Assembly: GCF_041200025.1 (NCBI RefSeq)
Contig: NZ_CP165628.1
Location: forward strand, 3,472,001-3,536,000
Reading direction: 5' to 3'
Length of the DNA stretch: 64,000 nucleotides
Source: Rouxiella sp. WC2420
GTDB lineage: Bacteria > Pseudomonadota > Gammaproteobacteria > Enterobacterales > Enterobacteriaceae
The position numbers and the translations under genes were made by a program. The notes under the pieces were generated by a model. That model did no database searches, was not told the origin of the DNA, and worked only from the letters and a program-made list of their open reading frames with translations. The number at the start of each line of letters is the position of its first letter. Positions within the stretch are counted from its first letter, which is position 1. Below are positions 43,652 through 54,710 of this stretch, in pieces.

Positions 43652-44416
43652 ATGAGTGACTTTATTATTGCTGCAGCGCAAATCACCTGCCTGGCTGGTA
43701 ATATCGAAGTAAATATCAATCGCCATGTACAAGCCATCGCGCTCGCCGCCTCGCATCGTGTAAACCTGCTGATTTTTCCCGAACTGTCATTAACAGGCTA
43801 TGAACCTGATTTAGCCCGCAAGTTAGGTCTGACTTTGCAGGACTCCCGTCTCGAAACCTTGCGAAATCTGGCAAAAAATCATGAAATGACGATTGTAGTT
43901 GGCGCTCCTTTATGCTGCAACGATGGTGATGCTCTCTATATTGGCGCTGTCGTGTTTGCCCCCGACGGCACTCTTTATTCTTATACCAAGCAGCATCTGC
44001 ACGAAAGTGAAGAACACTTTTTCACTGCCGGTCAGGGCGGTCCACAGCTTAACGTCTGTGGCAAAGTTTTGGGTCTGGCAATCTGTGCAGATATCGGTTT
44101 CGCTTCTCATCCACAGTTTGCGGCCGAGCACGGGGCTGAAATTTACGCTGCCGGAGTGCTTGTCTCAGAGCCTAGCTATCTGCGCGAAAGCGAGATGATG
44201 CGCAACTATGCCGAAAAACACCGCATGACTGTCGTGATGGCAAATCATTGCGCTCCAACTGGGGGATGGGTTCCGGCCGGTAAAAGCGCGATTTGGTCCG
44301 AGCAGGGGCATGTGATTGCCGTGGCTCCGGCTAATCAGGACGCCATTACCATCGCCAGGCAAACTCAAAACGGCTGGCAAGGACAGGTCGAGCTGTTAAG
44401 CTATCAGGGGACATAA
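43652..44416 (+). CDS. yobB: Carbon-nitrogen hydrolase (nitrilase superfamily)
   Basis: A 254-residue cytoplasmic nitrilase-superfamily enzyme. The Glu-Lys-Cys triad is seen in IFPELSLTGYEP (Glu), YTKQHLHESEE (Lys) and LAICADIGF (Cys). It lies directly before exoX, as yobB does in E. coli, though it is longer than the K-12 protein. Substrate unknown; it probably forms an operon with exoX (17-bp gap). Confidence 0.9.
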   Translation: MSDFIIAAAQITCLAGNIEVNINRHVQAIALAASHRVNLLIFPELSLTGYEPDLARKLGLTLQDSRLETLRNLAKNHEMTIVVGAPLCCNDGDALYIGAVVFAPDGTLYSYTKQHLHESEEHFFTAGQGGPQLNVCGKVLGLAICADIGFASHPQFAAEHGAEIYAAGVLVSEPSYLRESEMMRNYAEKHRMTVVMANHCAPTGGWVPAGKSAIWSEQGHVIAVAPANQDAITIARQTQNGWQGQVELLSYQGT

Positions 44417-44433
44417 ACCATCAGGAGCAAAGC

Positions 44434-45099
44434 ATGACTTTTAGGGTGATAGATACAGAAACCTGTGGCTTTAACGGCGGCGTGGTGGAAATCGCCTCTG
44501 TCGATGTGGTCGACGGTATCATTACTCAGCCCATGAGCGATCTGGTCTGTCCTGACCGGGAAATCAGCCCGCAGGCAATGGCTATCCATCACATTACTGA
44601 AGAAATGGTGGAAGACAAACCGCGCATTGCCGTTGCGGTTAGAAGGTATCAAAATCATCCCTTCTATGTGGCTCACAATGCAGCCTTTGATCGCGCAATG
44701 CTGCCTGAGATGAACGGTCAGTGGATTTGTACGGTAAAACTGGCGCGTGAAGTGTTCCCCAATCTGCCAAGCTATAGCCTGCAAAATTTGCGAAACAGCT
44801 TGCAACTCGACACCACGCCACCGGCACATCTGCATCCACACCGCGCATTGTATGATTGCTATGTCACGGCCTCGCTGCTGCAGCTGATTTTAAAAGAGAC
44901 AAGTTGGAGCGCGGAAGAGATGGTCGCACTTGTTGACCGCCCTACTTTGTTACGCACGCTGAAATTTGGCAAATATCGTGGGCAGAAAATTGCCGAGATA
45001 GCGGCGCAAGATCCGGGCTATCTACGATGGATGCTGAAGTCGATCGACAACCTGAGTGCCGACATGCGCTACAGCCTGAAGTATTTTTTACAGAACTAA
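44434..45099 (+). CDS. exoX: Exodeoxyribonuclease X
   Basis: A 221-residue DnaQ-like 3'-5' exonuclease used in mismatch and recombination repair. DEDDh acidic residues are visible in RVIDTETCGFNGG (Asp7, Glu9), AHNAAFDRAML and HRALYDCYV, and the ExoX C-terminal domain is present (LRTLKFGKYRGQKIAEIA). AGGAG precedes the ATG. Shortly after the stop, AGCAGAAGTTGAA occurs twice in tandem (45115-45142). Confidence 0.95.
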   Translation: MTFRVIDTETCGFNGGVVEIASVDVVDGIITQPMSDLVCPDREISPQAMAIHHITEEMVEDKPRIAVAVRRYQNHPFYVAHNAAFDRAMLPEMNGQWICTVKLAREVFPNLPSYSLQNLRNSLQLDTTPPAHLHPHRALYDCYVTASLLQLILKETSWSAEEMVALVDRPTLLRTLKFGKYRGQKIAEIAAQDPGYLRWMLKSIDNLSADMRYSLKYFLQN

Positions 45100-45145
45100 C
45101 GGGCTGCGGAACTAAGCAGAAGTTGAATAAGCAGAAGTTGAAAGT

Positions 45146-45177
45146 AAAAAGAGGCTGGGACAACCGCCTCTTTTTTA
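45146..45177. terminator. Terminator between exoX and ptrB
   Basis: Stem AAAAAGAGGC / GCCTCTTTTT with T and A runs on either side; it can serve both convergent genes. Confidence 0.88.
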
Positions 45178-45223
45178 TTGCCTCGTGACTAGTGAGTAAA
45201 CCCTGAGTTTACCTTAGCAGGTC

Positions 45224-47263
45224 TTATTTTGGCTGGCTTAGCGCAATCACGAAAGCGTATTCCATCGCGATATCTTCGTAAGCCTTGAAGCGCCCCGATT
45301 TACCGCCGTGTCCCGAATCCATGTCGGTGTACATCAGCAGCTGATTATCATCGGTCTTCAAGTCACGTAACTTGGCGACCCACTTGGCCGGTTCCCAATA
45401 TTGCACCTGAGAATCGTGCAGACCGGTAGTGACCAGCATGTGTGGATATGCCTGCGCTTTTACCTGATCGTAAGGGCTATATTGCAGAATATAGTCGTAA
45501 TAGGCTTTATCATTCGGATTGCCCCACTCGTCATACTCGCCGGTAGTCAGCGGGATTGACTCGTCAAGCATAGTGGTGACCACATCAACGAATGGTACCT
45601 GCGCAACAATACCGTGATAAAGCTCGGGTGCCAGGTTAATCACCGCGCCCATCAACAGGCCGCCCGCGCTGCCGCCCATCGCATAAACTTGTTCGCTGTC
45701 GCCATATTGCCGAGAAACCAGCTCACGGGTGACGTCGATAAAGTCATGGAAGGTGTTAAGCTTGTTAAGCAGTTTGCCGTCGTCATACCACTGCTGACCG
45801 AGATCGGCACCACCGCGAATATGTGCCAGCGCAAATACGAAACCGCGATCCAGCAGGCTCAAACGGCTGCCGCTGAACCCTGGATCCATGCTGCTGCCAT
45901 ATGATCCGTAAGCATAGATCATTAGCGGGTTGTGCCCAGGCTTAAAGGTATCCTGTCGATAGACCAGTGATACTGGCACCTTCACGCCGTCGCGAGCGCT
46001 TACCCACACGCGTTCGCTGCGATAGTTGGCAGAATCAAAATCTTTAACTTCCTGCTGTTTCAGCAGCTTGCGTTCATCAGTATCGAGATCCAACTCAAAC
46101 AATGAGCTGGCAGTGGTCATGGAAGAGTAACCATAACGCAACTTGGAAGTGTCGGGATCAGGATTGAATGACAGCCAGGTCACATAGGTCGGATCGTCAA
46201 ACTTCAGCGATTTTTCTTCACCGCTCTGCCAGTGGATTTGACGCAGGTGGGTCAGGCCATCCTGACGTTCTTCGATAACCAGCCAGTCGCGGAACAGGCT
46301 GAAACCTTCGAGCATCACCTCGTCGCGCGCAGCGATCAGTGTCTGCCAGCTAGCTTCATCGGCAGTTTCGCTCTTATAAAGGCCAAAGTTTTTACCGTCT
46401 TTATTTGAACGGATATAAAAATGACCCAGATAGTGATCGAAGGCGTATTCATGATCTTTGCGACGCGGCACAAACATCACCGGCTCTGCCAGCGGATTAT
46501 CGGCGTCCAGCAGCAGCACTTCAGACGTCGTGGTGCTGTCGAGATGGATCAGGATATAACGCTCGGAAGTAGTTTTATCCAGCCCGACATAAAATGTGTC
46601 GTCTTTTTCTTCGTAGATCAGCACGTCATTGGCCGGATCAGTGCCGACTTCATGGCGATAAACCTGATAAGGCAACAGCGTGGTTTTATGCTTGCGCACA
46701 TAGAAGATGGTTTTAGAATCGTTGGCCCATTCGGCACTTCCTGAGGTATTACTCAGAACTTCCTCAGACCAGCTGTCATCTTTCAGGTTTTTAACGCGAA
46801 TATCATACTGGCGTCGTGACAGAAAATCTTCCGCTACCAGCAATTGAGCATTGTCAGGGCTGACATCGAGGCCGCCGAGGGTATAAAACTCACGATCGGC
46901 GGCACGTTCGTTGCCATCAATCAGCGTTTGCCAATGCTCGGTTTCGCCTTCCGGCTGGCGGAAGTAAATTGCATATTCGTTGCCCGGCTCATAACGAGTC
47001 TGATACCGATAACCGTGTTTCACATAAGGAACGGAGTGGTCCTGCTGCGCAATACGGTCAACCATTTCCTGATACAGTTTTTCACGCAACGCCTGATGCG
47101 GTTGCATCGCCTGCTCGGTCCACGCGTTTTCAGCTTGAAGATAATTTAATACGTCTTCATTGCTGCGCTCGTCATCGCGCAGCCAATAATAATCATCTAC
47201 GCGAGTGTCGCCGTGCACAGTCATCGGAAACGGACGTTTTTCAGCCTTTGGAGGTGTCATCAT
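45224..47263 (-). CDS. ptrB: Oligopeptidase B
   Basis: A cytoplasmic S9A serine peptidase (679 residues) that cuts small peptides after Arg or Lys. The N-terminal beta-propeller is followed by the alpha/beta-hydrolase domain with MIYAYGSYG, the nucleophile motif [12 protein letters not shown] (catalytic Ser) and the His in [14 protein letters not shown]. Length and order next to exoX match E. coli. Confidence 0.97.
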   Translation of the reverse strand: MMTPPKAEKRPFPMTVHGDTRVDDYYWLRDDERSNEDVLNYLQAENAWTEQAMQPHQALREKLYQEMVDRIAQQDHSVPYVKHGYRYQTRYEPGNEYAIYFRQPEGETEHWQTLIDGNERAADREFYTLGGLDVSPDNAQLLVAEDFLSRRQYDIRVKNLKDDSWSEEVLSNTSGSAEWANDSKTIFYVRKHKTTLLPYQVYRHEVGTDPANDVLIYEEKDDTFYVGLDKTTSERYILIHLDSTTTSEVLLLDADNPLAEPVMFVPRRKDHEYAFDHYLGHFYIRSNKDGKNFGLYKSETADEASWQTLIAARDEVMLEGFSLFRDWLVIEERQDGLTHLRQIHWQSGEEKSLKFDDPTYVTWLSFNPDPDTSKLRYGYSSMTTASSLFELDLDTDERKLLKQQEVKDFDSANYRSERVWVSARDGVKVPVSLVYRQDTFKPGHNPLMIYAYGSYGSSMDPGFSGSRLSLLDRGFVFALAHIRGGADLGQQWYDDGKLLNKLNTFHDFIDVTRELVSRQYGDSEQVYAMGGSAGGLLMGAVINLAPELYHGIVAQVPFVDVVTTMLDESIPLTTGEYDEWGNPNDKAYYDYILQYSPYDQVKAQAYPHMLVTTGLHDSQVQYWEPAKWVAKLRDLKTDDNQLLMYTDMDSGHGGKSGRFKAYEDIAMEYAFVIALSQPK

Positions 47264-47317
47264 TGTTGGGTGTTGCTCCTCTCGATTATTTCAGTTCGCG
47301 ATCGAATACTTTACAGG

Positions 47318-48700
47318 TTAGCGAAGCAAAACGGCTTTGCAGTTTTTGCCTTTGATCTTGCCTTCCTGCAAACGCTGCAGGGCTTTCTTGGCGCTGTTTT
47401 TGCGAATCGCGACGTAGGCGTGGATCGGGAACATATCAATTTTGCCAACTTCAGCGGCGGTCAGGCCAGCATCACCGGTTAATGCACCGAGAATATCGCC
47501 AGGACGGATCTTGGCTTTACGGCCACCGTCAATGCACAGGGTCAGCATTTCAGGTTCCAGAGTGGTCGCTGGCGCTGCAAGAGCCTGAGCGGCTGGCTGC
47601 CATTTAAAACGCTTATGAGTGTAGTCTTCGAGCGCGTTGACTCGCCCCATTTCCTGCGGCGCAACCAGGCTTATAGCAAGACCGCTGGTTCCGGCACGCC
47701 CGGTTCGGCCCACGCGATGCACGTGCACTTCTGGATCAAAAGACAGCTCGTAGTTAATGACCAGACCTAGCTGTTTGATGTCCAAACCGCGGGCGGCGAC
47801 GTCGGTTGCAACCAGCACGCGGCAGCTGCCGTTGGAGAAACGCACCAGAACGCGGTCGCGATCGCGCTGTTCCAGATCACCGTTCAGCGCCAATACGCTG
47901 ATGCCTTTGCTGGCCAGTGTGTCGGCCACTTCCTGACAATCGCGCTTGGTATTGCAGAACACCACGCATGACGTTGGCTGATGCTGATACAGCACTGCGG
48001 CCAGCAGCGACAAACGGCTGTGGCGATCGGCTTCGATGAATACCTGCTCGATATCGGCAACGTCTTCGTCGCCTTCAATTTCAACATTGAGAGGCTGACG
48101 CTGAAACTTGTCGCTGATGCGCTCGATGCCCGCCGGATAAGTTGCGGAAAATAGCAGTGTTTGGCGCGATGGCGGCGTATAGCTCACCACGTCTTCAATA
48201 TCTTCGCTAAATCCCATATCCAGCATGCGATCGGCTTCATCAAGCACCAGCACTTTCAGCTGATCCAGCTTCAGCGTGCCTTTGCGCAAGTGTTCCTGAA
48301 TACGGCCTGGAGTACCCACAACGATATGCGGCTGATGAACCAGCGAATCAAGCTGTGGCGCGATCGGCTGACCACCACACAGAGTCAGAATTTTAATGTT
48401 CTGGGTAAAACGAGCCAGACGACGCAGCTCTTTGCTGACCTGATCCGCCAGTTCACGCGTTGGGCACAGCACCAGAGACTGGCAGAAAAAATCGCTAACG
48501 GTGATTTTATCCAGCAGGCCAATGCCAAAGGCGGCGGTTTTACCACTGCCCGTTTTCGCCTTGGCGCGCACATCCTGCCCGAGCAGAATGGCAGGGAGCG
48601 AGGCTTCCTGGATTGGCGTCATTTGGGCGTAACCCAACTCTTCGAGGTTGGAAAGCTGTTCGGATGGCAAAGTCAGTGTGGAGAAAGAATGCGTGCTCAA
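47318..48700 (-). CDS. dbpA: ATP-dependent RNA helicase DbpA
   Basis: A DEAD-box helicase (460 residues) activated by hairpin 92 of 23S rRNA during 50S assembly. Motifs: AKTGSGKTAAF (Walker A), PTRELADQV, LVLDEADRMLDMG (DEAD), LFSATYPA, TDVAARGLDIKQL and VHRVGRTGRAG. The C-terminal RNA-binding domain (LCIDGGRKAKIRPGDILGAL) identifies DbpA. The chosen start is TTG (48700), giving MSTHSFSTL; the next in-frame starts would remove the Q-motif region. Confidence 0.95.
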   Translation of the reverse strand: MSTHSFSTLTLPSEQLSNLEELGYAQMTPIQEASLPAILLGQDVRAKAKTGSGKTAAFGIGLLDKITVSDFFCQSLVLCPTRELADQVSKELRRLARFTQNIKILTLCGGQPIAPQLDSLVHQPHIVVGTPGRIQEHLRKGTLKLDQLKVLVLDEADRMLDMGFSEDIEDVVSYTPPSRQTLLFSATYPAGIERISDKFQRQPLNVEIEGDEDVADIEQVFIEADRHSRLSLLAAVLYQHQPTSCVVFCNTKRDCQEVADTLASKGISVLALNGDLEQRDRDRVLVRFSNGSCRVLVATDVAARGLDIKQLGLVINYELSFDPEVHVHRVGRTGRAGTSGLAISLVAPQEMGRVNALEDYTHKRFKWQPAAQALAAPATTLEPEMLTLCIDGGRKAKIRPGDILGALTGDAGLTAAEVGKIDMFPIHAYVAIRKNSAKKALQRLQEGKIKGKNCKAVLLR

Positions 48701-48853
48701 GGCGATAACTCTTTATGTAAGGCGAATAAAACGAAGCGGCGCAGGATAATCGGCACCATGTAATGGGTTAGATAATAACAGAGAAGGGATAATCGCGCCT
48801 TAGCGCTCTACTTTATGCAGCACACTTTTTGCGGCAAATCAGGCCGGCACAAA

Positions 48854-48878
48854 AAAACCCGCAGCAGAGGCGGGTTTT
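48854..48878 (-). terminator. Terminator after the cold-shock gene
   Basis: Stem AAAACCCGC / GCGGGTTTT with a T run on the minus strand, downstream of the gene at 48953. Confidence 0.88.
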
Positions 48879-48952
48879 AGAGAAACGTGATCTTGCATCT
48901 TCAGTAGCCGGTAAAAAACTGGCGGTCTGGCTTAAACAAGCCAGCAAACTGA

Positions 48953-49162
48953 TTACAGAGCGATGACGTTGGCAGCAGACGGGCCGCGCGGGCTGTCTTG
49001 AATGGTGAATTCTACGTTCTGACCTTCAGCCAGAGTTTTGAAACCATCGCTGTTGATTGCAGAAAAATGTACGAAAACGTCTTTTGAACCATCCGCAGGA
49101 GTGATGAAACCGAAGCCTTTGCTCTCGTTAAACCATTTTACCTGACCAGTTAACTTGCTCAT
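48953..49162 (-). CDS. Cold-shock-like protein (CspE/CspA type)
   Basis: A 69-residue single cold-shock domain that binds RNA and single-stranded DNA. RNP1 (KGFGFITP) and RNP2 (VFVHFSAI) are intact. It differs from the CspC copy at 61992 mainly in its start (MSKLTGQ) and C-terminal third ([17 protein letters not shown]), which is closer to CspE. Which CspA paralogue it is cannot be settled by eye. Divergent from purT. Confidence 0.95.
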   Translation of the reverse strand: MSKLTGQVKWFNESKGFGFITPADGSKDVFVHFSAINSDGFKTLAEGQNVEFTIQDSPRGPSAANVIAL

Positions 49163-49259
49163 TTTACTATCCTTTACTTTTGAAAAAGCACCCGCCTCGA
49201 TCGCGAATGCCTGACTATTAACGCATATTCATGGCGATCACGCAAATCGACGCCAGTGC

Positions 49260-49275
49260 GCGCAATCGTTTTCGT
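49260..49275. promoter_or_regulatory. PurR operator overlapping the purT promoter
   Basis: GCGCAATCGTTTTCGT matches the PurR consensus ACGCAAACGTTTTCGT at 14 of 16 positions. A TATAAT -10 lies at 49293-49298, and the operator covers the matching -35 position. E. coli purT is a PurR target. Confidence 0.8.
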
Positions 49276-49425
49276 AGCAGGATATTTTGCTATATAATGC
49301 GCCGAAACAATTCCGGACCCGTCGGAAAAAGGTTTTAAAGCCAAGCACTATTAATCAATAAAATCTTTGATTAATAACAGAATTATTAATTTTAATATCA
49401 CTGACAAAGAGTTAGGTATCCCGCT

Positions 49426-50604
49426 ATGTTAACCATCGGAACTGCACTGCGCACCGACGCCACCCGCGTCATGTTATTGGGCTCTGGCGAGTTGGGCAAA
49501 GAAGTGGCGATCGAATGCCAACGTCTTGGCCTGGAAGTGATCGCGGTCGATCGCTATGCTGACGCGCCTGCGATGCAGGTTGCCCACCGCAGCTTCGTTA
49601 TCAACATGCTGGATGGTGAAGCGCTGAAGCGGCTGATCGAAAGCGAGCGTCCTGACTATATCGTGCCAGAAATCGAAGCGATCGCCACCAGCATGTTGGT
49701 CGAGCTGGAAAAACAGGGCCATAACGTAGTGCCTTGTGCAGAAGCGACTCGCCTGACCATGAACCGTGAAGGTATCCGTCGTCTGGCAGCCGAAACGCTG
49801 AAACTGCCAACCTCTACCTACCGTTTTGCCGACGATGAAGCCAGCTTCAAGCAGGCTGTGCAGGAAATCGGTTATCCGTGCATTATCAAGCCGGTAATGA
49901 GCTCTTCAGGTAAAGGCCAGAGCCTGATCCGCAGTGAAGAAACGCTGCAGGCAGCATGGGACTATGCCCAGCTGGGCGGCCGTGCTGGCGGTGGCCGAGT
50001 GATCGTGGAAGGTTTAGTTAAATTTGATTTTGAGATAACCCTGCTAACTATCAGCGCGGTTGACGGCATTCATTTCTGTGCGCCGATCGGCCATCGTCAG
50101 GAAGACGGCGACTACCGAGAATCGTGGCAGCCACAGCAGATGACGGATCTGGCGCTGCAACGTGCGAAAGATATTGCCGAAAGCGTGGTTAAGGCGCTGG
50201 GTGGTCACGGCCTGTTTGGCGTTGAACTGTTTGTTTGTGGCGATGAAGTGGTGTTTAGCGAAGTTTCACCACGTCCACACGATACCGGCATGGTGACACT
50301 GATTTCTCAGGATCTTTCCGAGTTCGCACTGCACGTCCGCGCTTTCCTGGGCCTGCCTATCGGCACTATCCGCCAGTTCGGTCCATCCGCTTCTGCCGTG
50401 ATCCTGCCAGAACTGACCAGCAACAACGTTAGCTTCAGCGGCCTTGAACATGCGCTGATCGGGTCTAATCAGGTGCGTTTATTTGGTAAGCCGGAAATCA
50501 GCGGCAAACGTCGTTTAGGCGTGGCGCTATCGATTGGTGAAACCATTGAACAGGCCGTTGAAACAGCGATTAAAGCGGCCGCTGCAGTGGTCGTGAAAGG
50601 TTAA
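49426..50604 (+). CDS. purT: Formate-dependent phosphoribosylglycinamide formyltransferase
   Basis: ATP-grasp enzyme of de novo purine synthesis that formylates GAR directly with formate. The 392 residues equal E. coli PurT. Seen are the N-terminal nucleotide fold [16 protein letters not shown], the ATP-grasp region [15 protein letters not shown] and the metal/ATP site [29 protein letters not shown] PurR box and promoter lie about 130-165 bp upstream. A 10-bp GC-rich hairpin (50638-50671) lacking a T-tract follows the stop. Confidence 0.97.
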   Translation: MLTIGTALRTDATRVMLLGSGELGKEVAIECQRLGLEVIAVDRYADAPAMQVAHRSFVINMLDGEALKRLIESERPDYIVPEIEAIATSMLVELEKQGHNVVPCAEATRLTMNREGIRRLAAETLKLPTSTYRFADDEASFKQAVQEIGYPCIIKPVMSSSGKGQSLIRSEETLQAAWDYAQLGGRAGGGRVIVEGLVKFDFEITLLTISAVDGIHFCAPIGHRQEDGDYRESWQPQQMTDLALQRAKDIAESVVKALGGHGLFGVELFVCGDEVVFSEVSPRPHDTGMVTLISQDLSEFALHVRAFLGLPIGTIRQFGPSASAVILPELTSNNVSFSGLEHALIGSNQVRLFGKPEISGKRRLGVALSIGETIEQAVETAIKAAAAVVVKG

Positions 50605-50692
50605 TTTTATCAGTTAGTTAGAAGCGAAATCCTGCTAGCCGTTGCGCATAGTCACTCCTGCGCGCAACGGCCAAAATCCTCAAAACGAGTTA

Positions 50693-50872
50693 TTAGTCGT
50701 CTTCATCATCAAAGATAACCGTCACGCGATCACCTTTGTGGGTCTCACGAATTTCAGCGGCAACTGTAGCGATAGCTTCACCGCTGCTCATGCCAGTCTG
50801 CATTAATTCATGGATGCGATCTGCGGCTTCTTGCTGCTCTTTATGTGAAAGTGAGGGCATACCGGTGAGCAT
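50693..50872 (-). CDS. yoaH: YoaH family small protein
   Basis: A 59-residue UPF0181 protein of the same length as E. coli YoaH. The sequence [20 protein letters not shown] is followed by [16 protein letters not shown] and an acidic tail (FDDEDD). AGGAAC lies before the ATG. Divergent from pabB as in E. coli. Function unknown. Confidence 0.93.
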   Translation of the reverse strand: MLTGMPSLSHKEQQEAADRIHELMQTGMSSGEAIATVAAEIRETHKGDRVTVIFDDEDD

Positions 50873-51011
50873 AAGAGTGTTCCTGTCATTGTTTCGGGCT
50901 TAGCCGGGCATTATACGCCTTAATTTGCCGATGACCTACCGGCATCAAATCTATGCTAGGATCGGCAAGTCAGGAACCGCGTTTTCATCGTGTCAGGAAC
51001 TTTCAAATAAA

Positions 51012-52397
51012 ATGCCAGCCGCCCAGTCCATTGATTTTAAAACCCTTGCTTATCAACCCGATGCGCTGCTTAGCCGCTTTGCGCCGCTGTCTTGCCAGCC
51101 TTGGGCAATGCTGCTGCACTCCGGTTCGGCCGATCATGCACACAACCGCTTTGATATTCTGGTGGCTGACCCCATTGTGACTTTGACCACTCGCGGTCAG
51201 CACACGGAAATCCGCCGTAAGGAACTGAGTCAGCCTGAAGTCAGTGAAATTGACCCTTTTACCCTATTGCAAAACGAACTGGAACATTGCCGCATCAAGC
51301 CTGAGGTCAACAACGACCTGCCATTTCTTGGCGGTGCGCTTGGGCTGTTGGGCTATGACCTTGGCAGAACCATCGAGCATTTACCCACTCAGGCACAGCG
51401 TGATATCAACCTGCCTGATATGGCGATGGGAATTTACAGCTGGGCACTGATTGCCGACCACCATTTACAACGCCTGACGCTGGTTAGCTACGAGGATATC
51501 GAGGCGCGACTTGCCTGGCTGGCGCAATATCAGCAGGCCCCCACGGCTCATGAATTCAAACTGGATTCCGCCTGGCGCGCCAACATGACCCGCGAAGAAT
51601 ACGGCGATAAATTCCAGCAGGTGCAGGAATATTTGCACAGCGGCGACTGCTACCAAATCAATCTGACACAGCGTTTCGAGGCCAATTACCGTGGCGACGA
51701 ATGGAAAGCCTTTTTACGTCTCAATCAGGCCAATCGGGCGCCGTTTTCGGCTTTCTTGCGACTGCCCGAAAATGCTGTGCTAAGCCTGTCGCCCGAGCGT
51801 TTTATCTGGCTCGAGGAAAACAGGATCCAGACCCGCCCGATCAAAGGTACGCTGCCGCGCAGTGACGATCCAAAAACCGATCGCTTACAGGCTGACAGGC
51901 TGGCTAATTCACCGAAGGATCGCTCAGAAAACCTGATGATCGTCGATCTGTTGCGCAATGACATTGGCCGCGTGGCGATTCCCGGCAGCGTCAAGGTTCC
52001 CGAACTGTTTGTGGTCGAGCCTTTCCCGGCCGTTCATCACTTGGTCAGCACCATAACTGCCACCCTGCCGGAAAGCTGTCATGCGGCCAGCCTATTACGC
52101 GGCTGCTTTCCCGGAGGATCAATCACCGGCGCGCCGAAAATCCGCGCCATGCAGATTATCGAACAGCTGGAACCTCAGCGACGCAATGGCTACTGCGGCA
52201 GCATCGCTTATCTCAGTTTCTGCGGCACCATGGACAGTAGCATCACCATTCGTACCCTATTGACCGAGAACGGGAAAATCTACTGTTGGGCCGGTGGCGG
52301 CATTGTTGCCGACAGCCAGGAGCAGGCGGAATATCAGGAAACCTTTGATAAAGTCGCCCGGATCCTGCCATTGCTCGGCGAGAGCATCGCGCCATGA
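51012..52397 (+). CDS. pabB: Aminodeoxychorismate synthase component I
   Basis: Uses chorismate and ammonia from PabA to make 4-amino-4-deoxychorismate for folate synthesis. 461 residues from ATG 51012, close to E. coli PabB; the frame extends to 50925 but those residues have no counterpart. Conserved chorismate-binding stretches include [43 protein letters not shown] and [20 protein letters not shown]. nudL overlaps its stop by 4 bp (ATGA). Confidence 0.95.
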   Translation: MPAAQSIDFKTLAYQPDALLSRFAPLSCQPWAMLLHSGSADHAHNRFDILVADPIVTLTTRGQHTEIRRKELSQPEVSEIDPFTLLQNELEHCRIKPEVNNDLPFLGGALGLLGYDLGRTIEHLPTQAQRDINLPDMAMGIYSWALIADHHLQRLTLVSYEDIEARLAWLAQYQQAPTAHEFKLDSAWRANMTREEYGDKFQQVQEYLHSGDCYQINLTQRFEANYRGDEWKAFLRLNQANRAPFSAFLRLPENAVLSLSPERFIWLEENRIQTRPIKGTLPRSDDPKTDRLQADRLANSPKDRSENLMIVDLLRNDIGRVAIPGSVKVPELFVVEPFPAVHHLVSTITATLPESCHAASLLRGCFPGGSITGAPKIRAMQIIEQLEPQRRNGYCGSIAYLSFCGTMDSSITIRTLLTENGKIYCWAGGGIVADSQEQAEYQETFDKVARILPLLGESIAP

Positions 52398-52984
52398 GCC
52401 TTGTTCAGCTCGCCCCCCTACCCGCCGAGGTTGAAGACTTTGTGCGCCGTTTTCAGCTGCATTTGCCGACAACGCCTGTTCGCAAGGCAATAGGACAGCG
52501 CCAGGCGGCGGTGCTTATCCCGATTGTTTGCCGCGAACAGCCGACAATTTTGCTGACTCGCCGCTCAGACAGGCTGCGCAAACACGCTGGACAAGTTGCC
52601 TTCCCCGGCGGCGCAACCGATGCTTCTGACCCTTCCGCAGTGTTCACGGCTCTGCGCGAGGCGCACGAGGAGGTGGCAATTCCGCCTGCAATGGTGCGCG
52701 TTTTAGGCCAGCTAAATCCAGTCGACAGCAGCAGCGGATTCCGGGTAACGCCGGTAGTTGGGTTGATTCCGGTGGATACTCCGCTGCATCCCAATGAAGA
52801 TGAGGTCGCCGAATTATTTGAAATCCCCTTGCAGGAGGCGCTGAATTTTTCACGCTATCACCCGCTGGAAATTCACCGCAAAGGCATCAGCCGTCGGGTG
52901 TATTTTTCTTGGTATGAAGAACAGTTTGTATGGGGAATGACCGCCGGAATTATCTTGCAATTGGCTCAACAAATCGCCAATTGA
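52394..52984 (+). CDS. nudL: CoA pyrophosphatase NudL
   Basis: A Nudix hydrolase (196 residues) likely to cleave CoA and its esters to phosphopantetheine and 3',5'-ADP. The Nudix box is seen in [20 protein letters not shown] and EEVAIPP, preceded by the family motif [19 protein letters not shown]. Start codon overlaps the pabB stop, so translation is coupled. sdaA follows after a 200-bp gap. Confidence 0.95.
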   Translation: MSLVQLAPLPAEVEDFVRRFQLHLPTTPVRKAIGQRQAAVLIPIVCREQPTILLTRRSDRLRKHAGQVAFPGGATDASDPSAVFTALREAHEEVAIPPAMVRVLGQLNPVDSSSGFRVTPVVGLIPVDTPLHPNEDEVAELFEIPLQEALNFSRYHPLEIHRKGISRRVYFSWYEEQFVWGMTAGIILQLAQQIAN

Positions 52985-53182
52985 CGGCCCTCTGTGACCC
53001 AGGTCCCCATCAGCTTCACACTTATTTGATGAATTACTTTTTTTCATGCGAAAAACGCTGCGTTCTCCGTCACACCCTTTTACACTATACCTCTAACAAC
53101 CGAACAATAAATAAGCAATATTTGGGCAATGCGGTCTCCCGTGATTCACCTGCGCCAGTTGTCCCTATCCAGGAGTGTTAAA

Positions 53183-54547
53183 GTGATCAGTGTTTTCGAC
53201 ATGTTCAAAGTGGGTATTGGCCCGTCCAGCTCTCATACGCTGGGCCCAATGAAAGCGGGCAAACAGTTTGCCGATGATCTGTTGGAAAAAAACCTGTTGT
53301 CTGACGTGACTCGCATTGCGGTAGACGTCTACGGCTCATTGTCTCTGACCGGTAAAGGTCACCACACCGATGTTGCGATCATCCTTGGTCTGGCAGGTAA
53401 TAAGCCCGATACCGTGGATATCGACGGCATTCCTCACTTTATCAAAGACGTTGAACAGCGCCAGCGCCTGCCTATCGGCGGCACGCAGCACGAGGTGGAT
53501 TTCCCTCGCGATACTGGGATGGTGTTTCGTGGCGAAAATCTGCCACGTCATGAGAATGGCATGCAAATTCACGCCTACGTCGGCGAGCAGAGGGTTTACA
53601 GCAAAACCTATTATTCCGTTGGCGGCGGTTTTATCGTCGATGATGAGCATTTTGGCCAGCCGGTGCTTGATGAGGTTGAAGTGCCCTACGCATTCAACTC
53701 GGCCAGCGAAATGCTGCAAAAATGCCGTGAGACCGGGCTTTCGCTGTCTGGTTTAATGATGAAAAACGAGCTGGCACAGCACAGCAAAGCCGAGATCGAT
53801 CAGTACTTCGAGAATATCTGGCACACCATGCAAGCGTGCATCGATCGTGGCCTGAATACTGAAGGCGTGCTGCCTGGCCCGCTGCGTGTGCCGCGTCGCG
53901 CCTCGGCTCTGCGCCGCATGTTGGTGTCCAATGACAAACTGTCCAATGACCCGATGGTAGTGATCGACTGGGTGAACATGTTCGCATTGGCGGTTAACGA
54001 AGAGAACGCCGCCGGCGGCCGCGTGGTCACTGCGCCTACCAATGGTGCCTGCGGGATCGTGCCTGCAGTTTTAGCCTACTACGACAAGTTTATCGGCTCG
54101 GTCAGCCCAGATATTTATCAGCGCTATTTCCTCTCTTCCGGCGCTATTGGCATCCTTTACAAGATGAACGCCTCAATTTCCGGAGCGGAAGTCGGTTGTC
54201 AGGGTGAAGTTGGCGTGGCCTGTTCAATGGCAGCGGCGGGTCTGACCGAACTGCTTGGCGGCAGCCCGGAACAAGTTTGCGTCGCGGCAGAAATTGGCAT
54301 GGAGCATAATCTCGGTCTGACCTGTGACCCCGTTGCCGGGCAAGTCCAGGTTCCGTGCATCGAGCGAAATGCCATTGCCTCGGTAAAAGCGATTAACTCC
54401 GCACGCATGGCTTTGCGCCGCACCAGTGAACCGCGCGTATCCCTGGATAAAGTCATCGAGACGATGTACGAAACCGGTAAAGATATGAATGCTAAATATC
54501 GCGAAACCTCTCGCGGTGGTTTGGCAATTAAAGTGCAGTGTGACTAA
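53183..54547 (+). CDS. sdaA: L-serine dehydratase 1
   Basis: Iron-sulfur enzyme (454 residues) converting L-serine to pyruvate and ammonia. The 4Fe-4S cluster cysteines are in GCQGEVGVACSMAAAG, LTCDPVAGQVQVPCIERNA and the nearby NGACGIVPAVLAYY. GTG 53183 after AGGAG aligns with the E. coli start and length; a longer frame to 53129 is rejected. Immediately past the end, AAGTGCAGTGTGACTAA is duplicated in tandem, so a second TAA lies 17 bp on. Confidence 0.97.
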   Translation: MISVFDMFKVGIGPSSSHTLGPMKAGKQFADDLLEKNLLSDVTRIAVDVYGSLSLTGKGHHTDVAIILGLAGNKPDTVDIDGIPHFIKDVEQRQRLPIGGTQHEVDFPRDTGMVFRGENLPRHENGMQIHAYVGEQRVYSKTYYSVGGGFIVDDEHFGQPVLDEVEVPYAFNSASEMLQKCRETGLSLSGLMMKNELAQHSKAEIDQYFENIWHTMQACIDRGLNTEGVLPGPLRVPRRASALRRMLVSNDKLSNDPMVVIDWVNMFALAVNEENAAGGRVVTAPTNGACGIVPAVLAYYDKFIGSVSPDIYQRYFLSSGAIGILYKMNASISGAEVGCQGEVGVACSMAAAGLTELLGGSPEQVCVAAEIGMEHNLGLTCDPVAGQVQVPCIERNAIASVKAINSARMALRRTSEPRVSLDKVIETMYETGKDMNAKYRETSRGGLAIKVQCD

Positions 54548-54674
54548 AAAGTGCAGTGTGACTAATGATAGTTAGCAAGTTCAGTTAGCAGCCTGAGTTG
54601 GCAGCCTAATGTTGTCTGGCAGAATTGTTTCTAAAAAGATGACGTTCAGGGATAACTAATTAGGCAGATTAAAC

Positions 54675-54708
54675 CAAGGGGCAGCATCTTAAGATGTCTG
54701 CCCCTTTG
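54675..54708. terminator. Terminator between sdaA and yoaE
   Basis: Stem CAAGGGGCAG / CTGCCCCTTTG with an inner ATCTTAAGAT dyad, located between convergent genes and only 2 bp past the yoaE stop. Confidence 0.75.
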
Positions 54709-54710
54709 AA

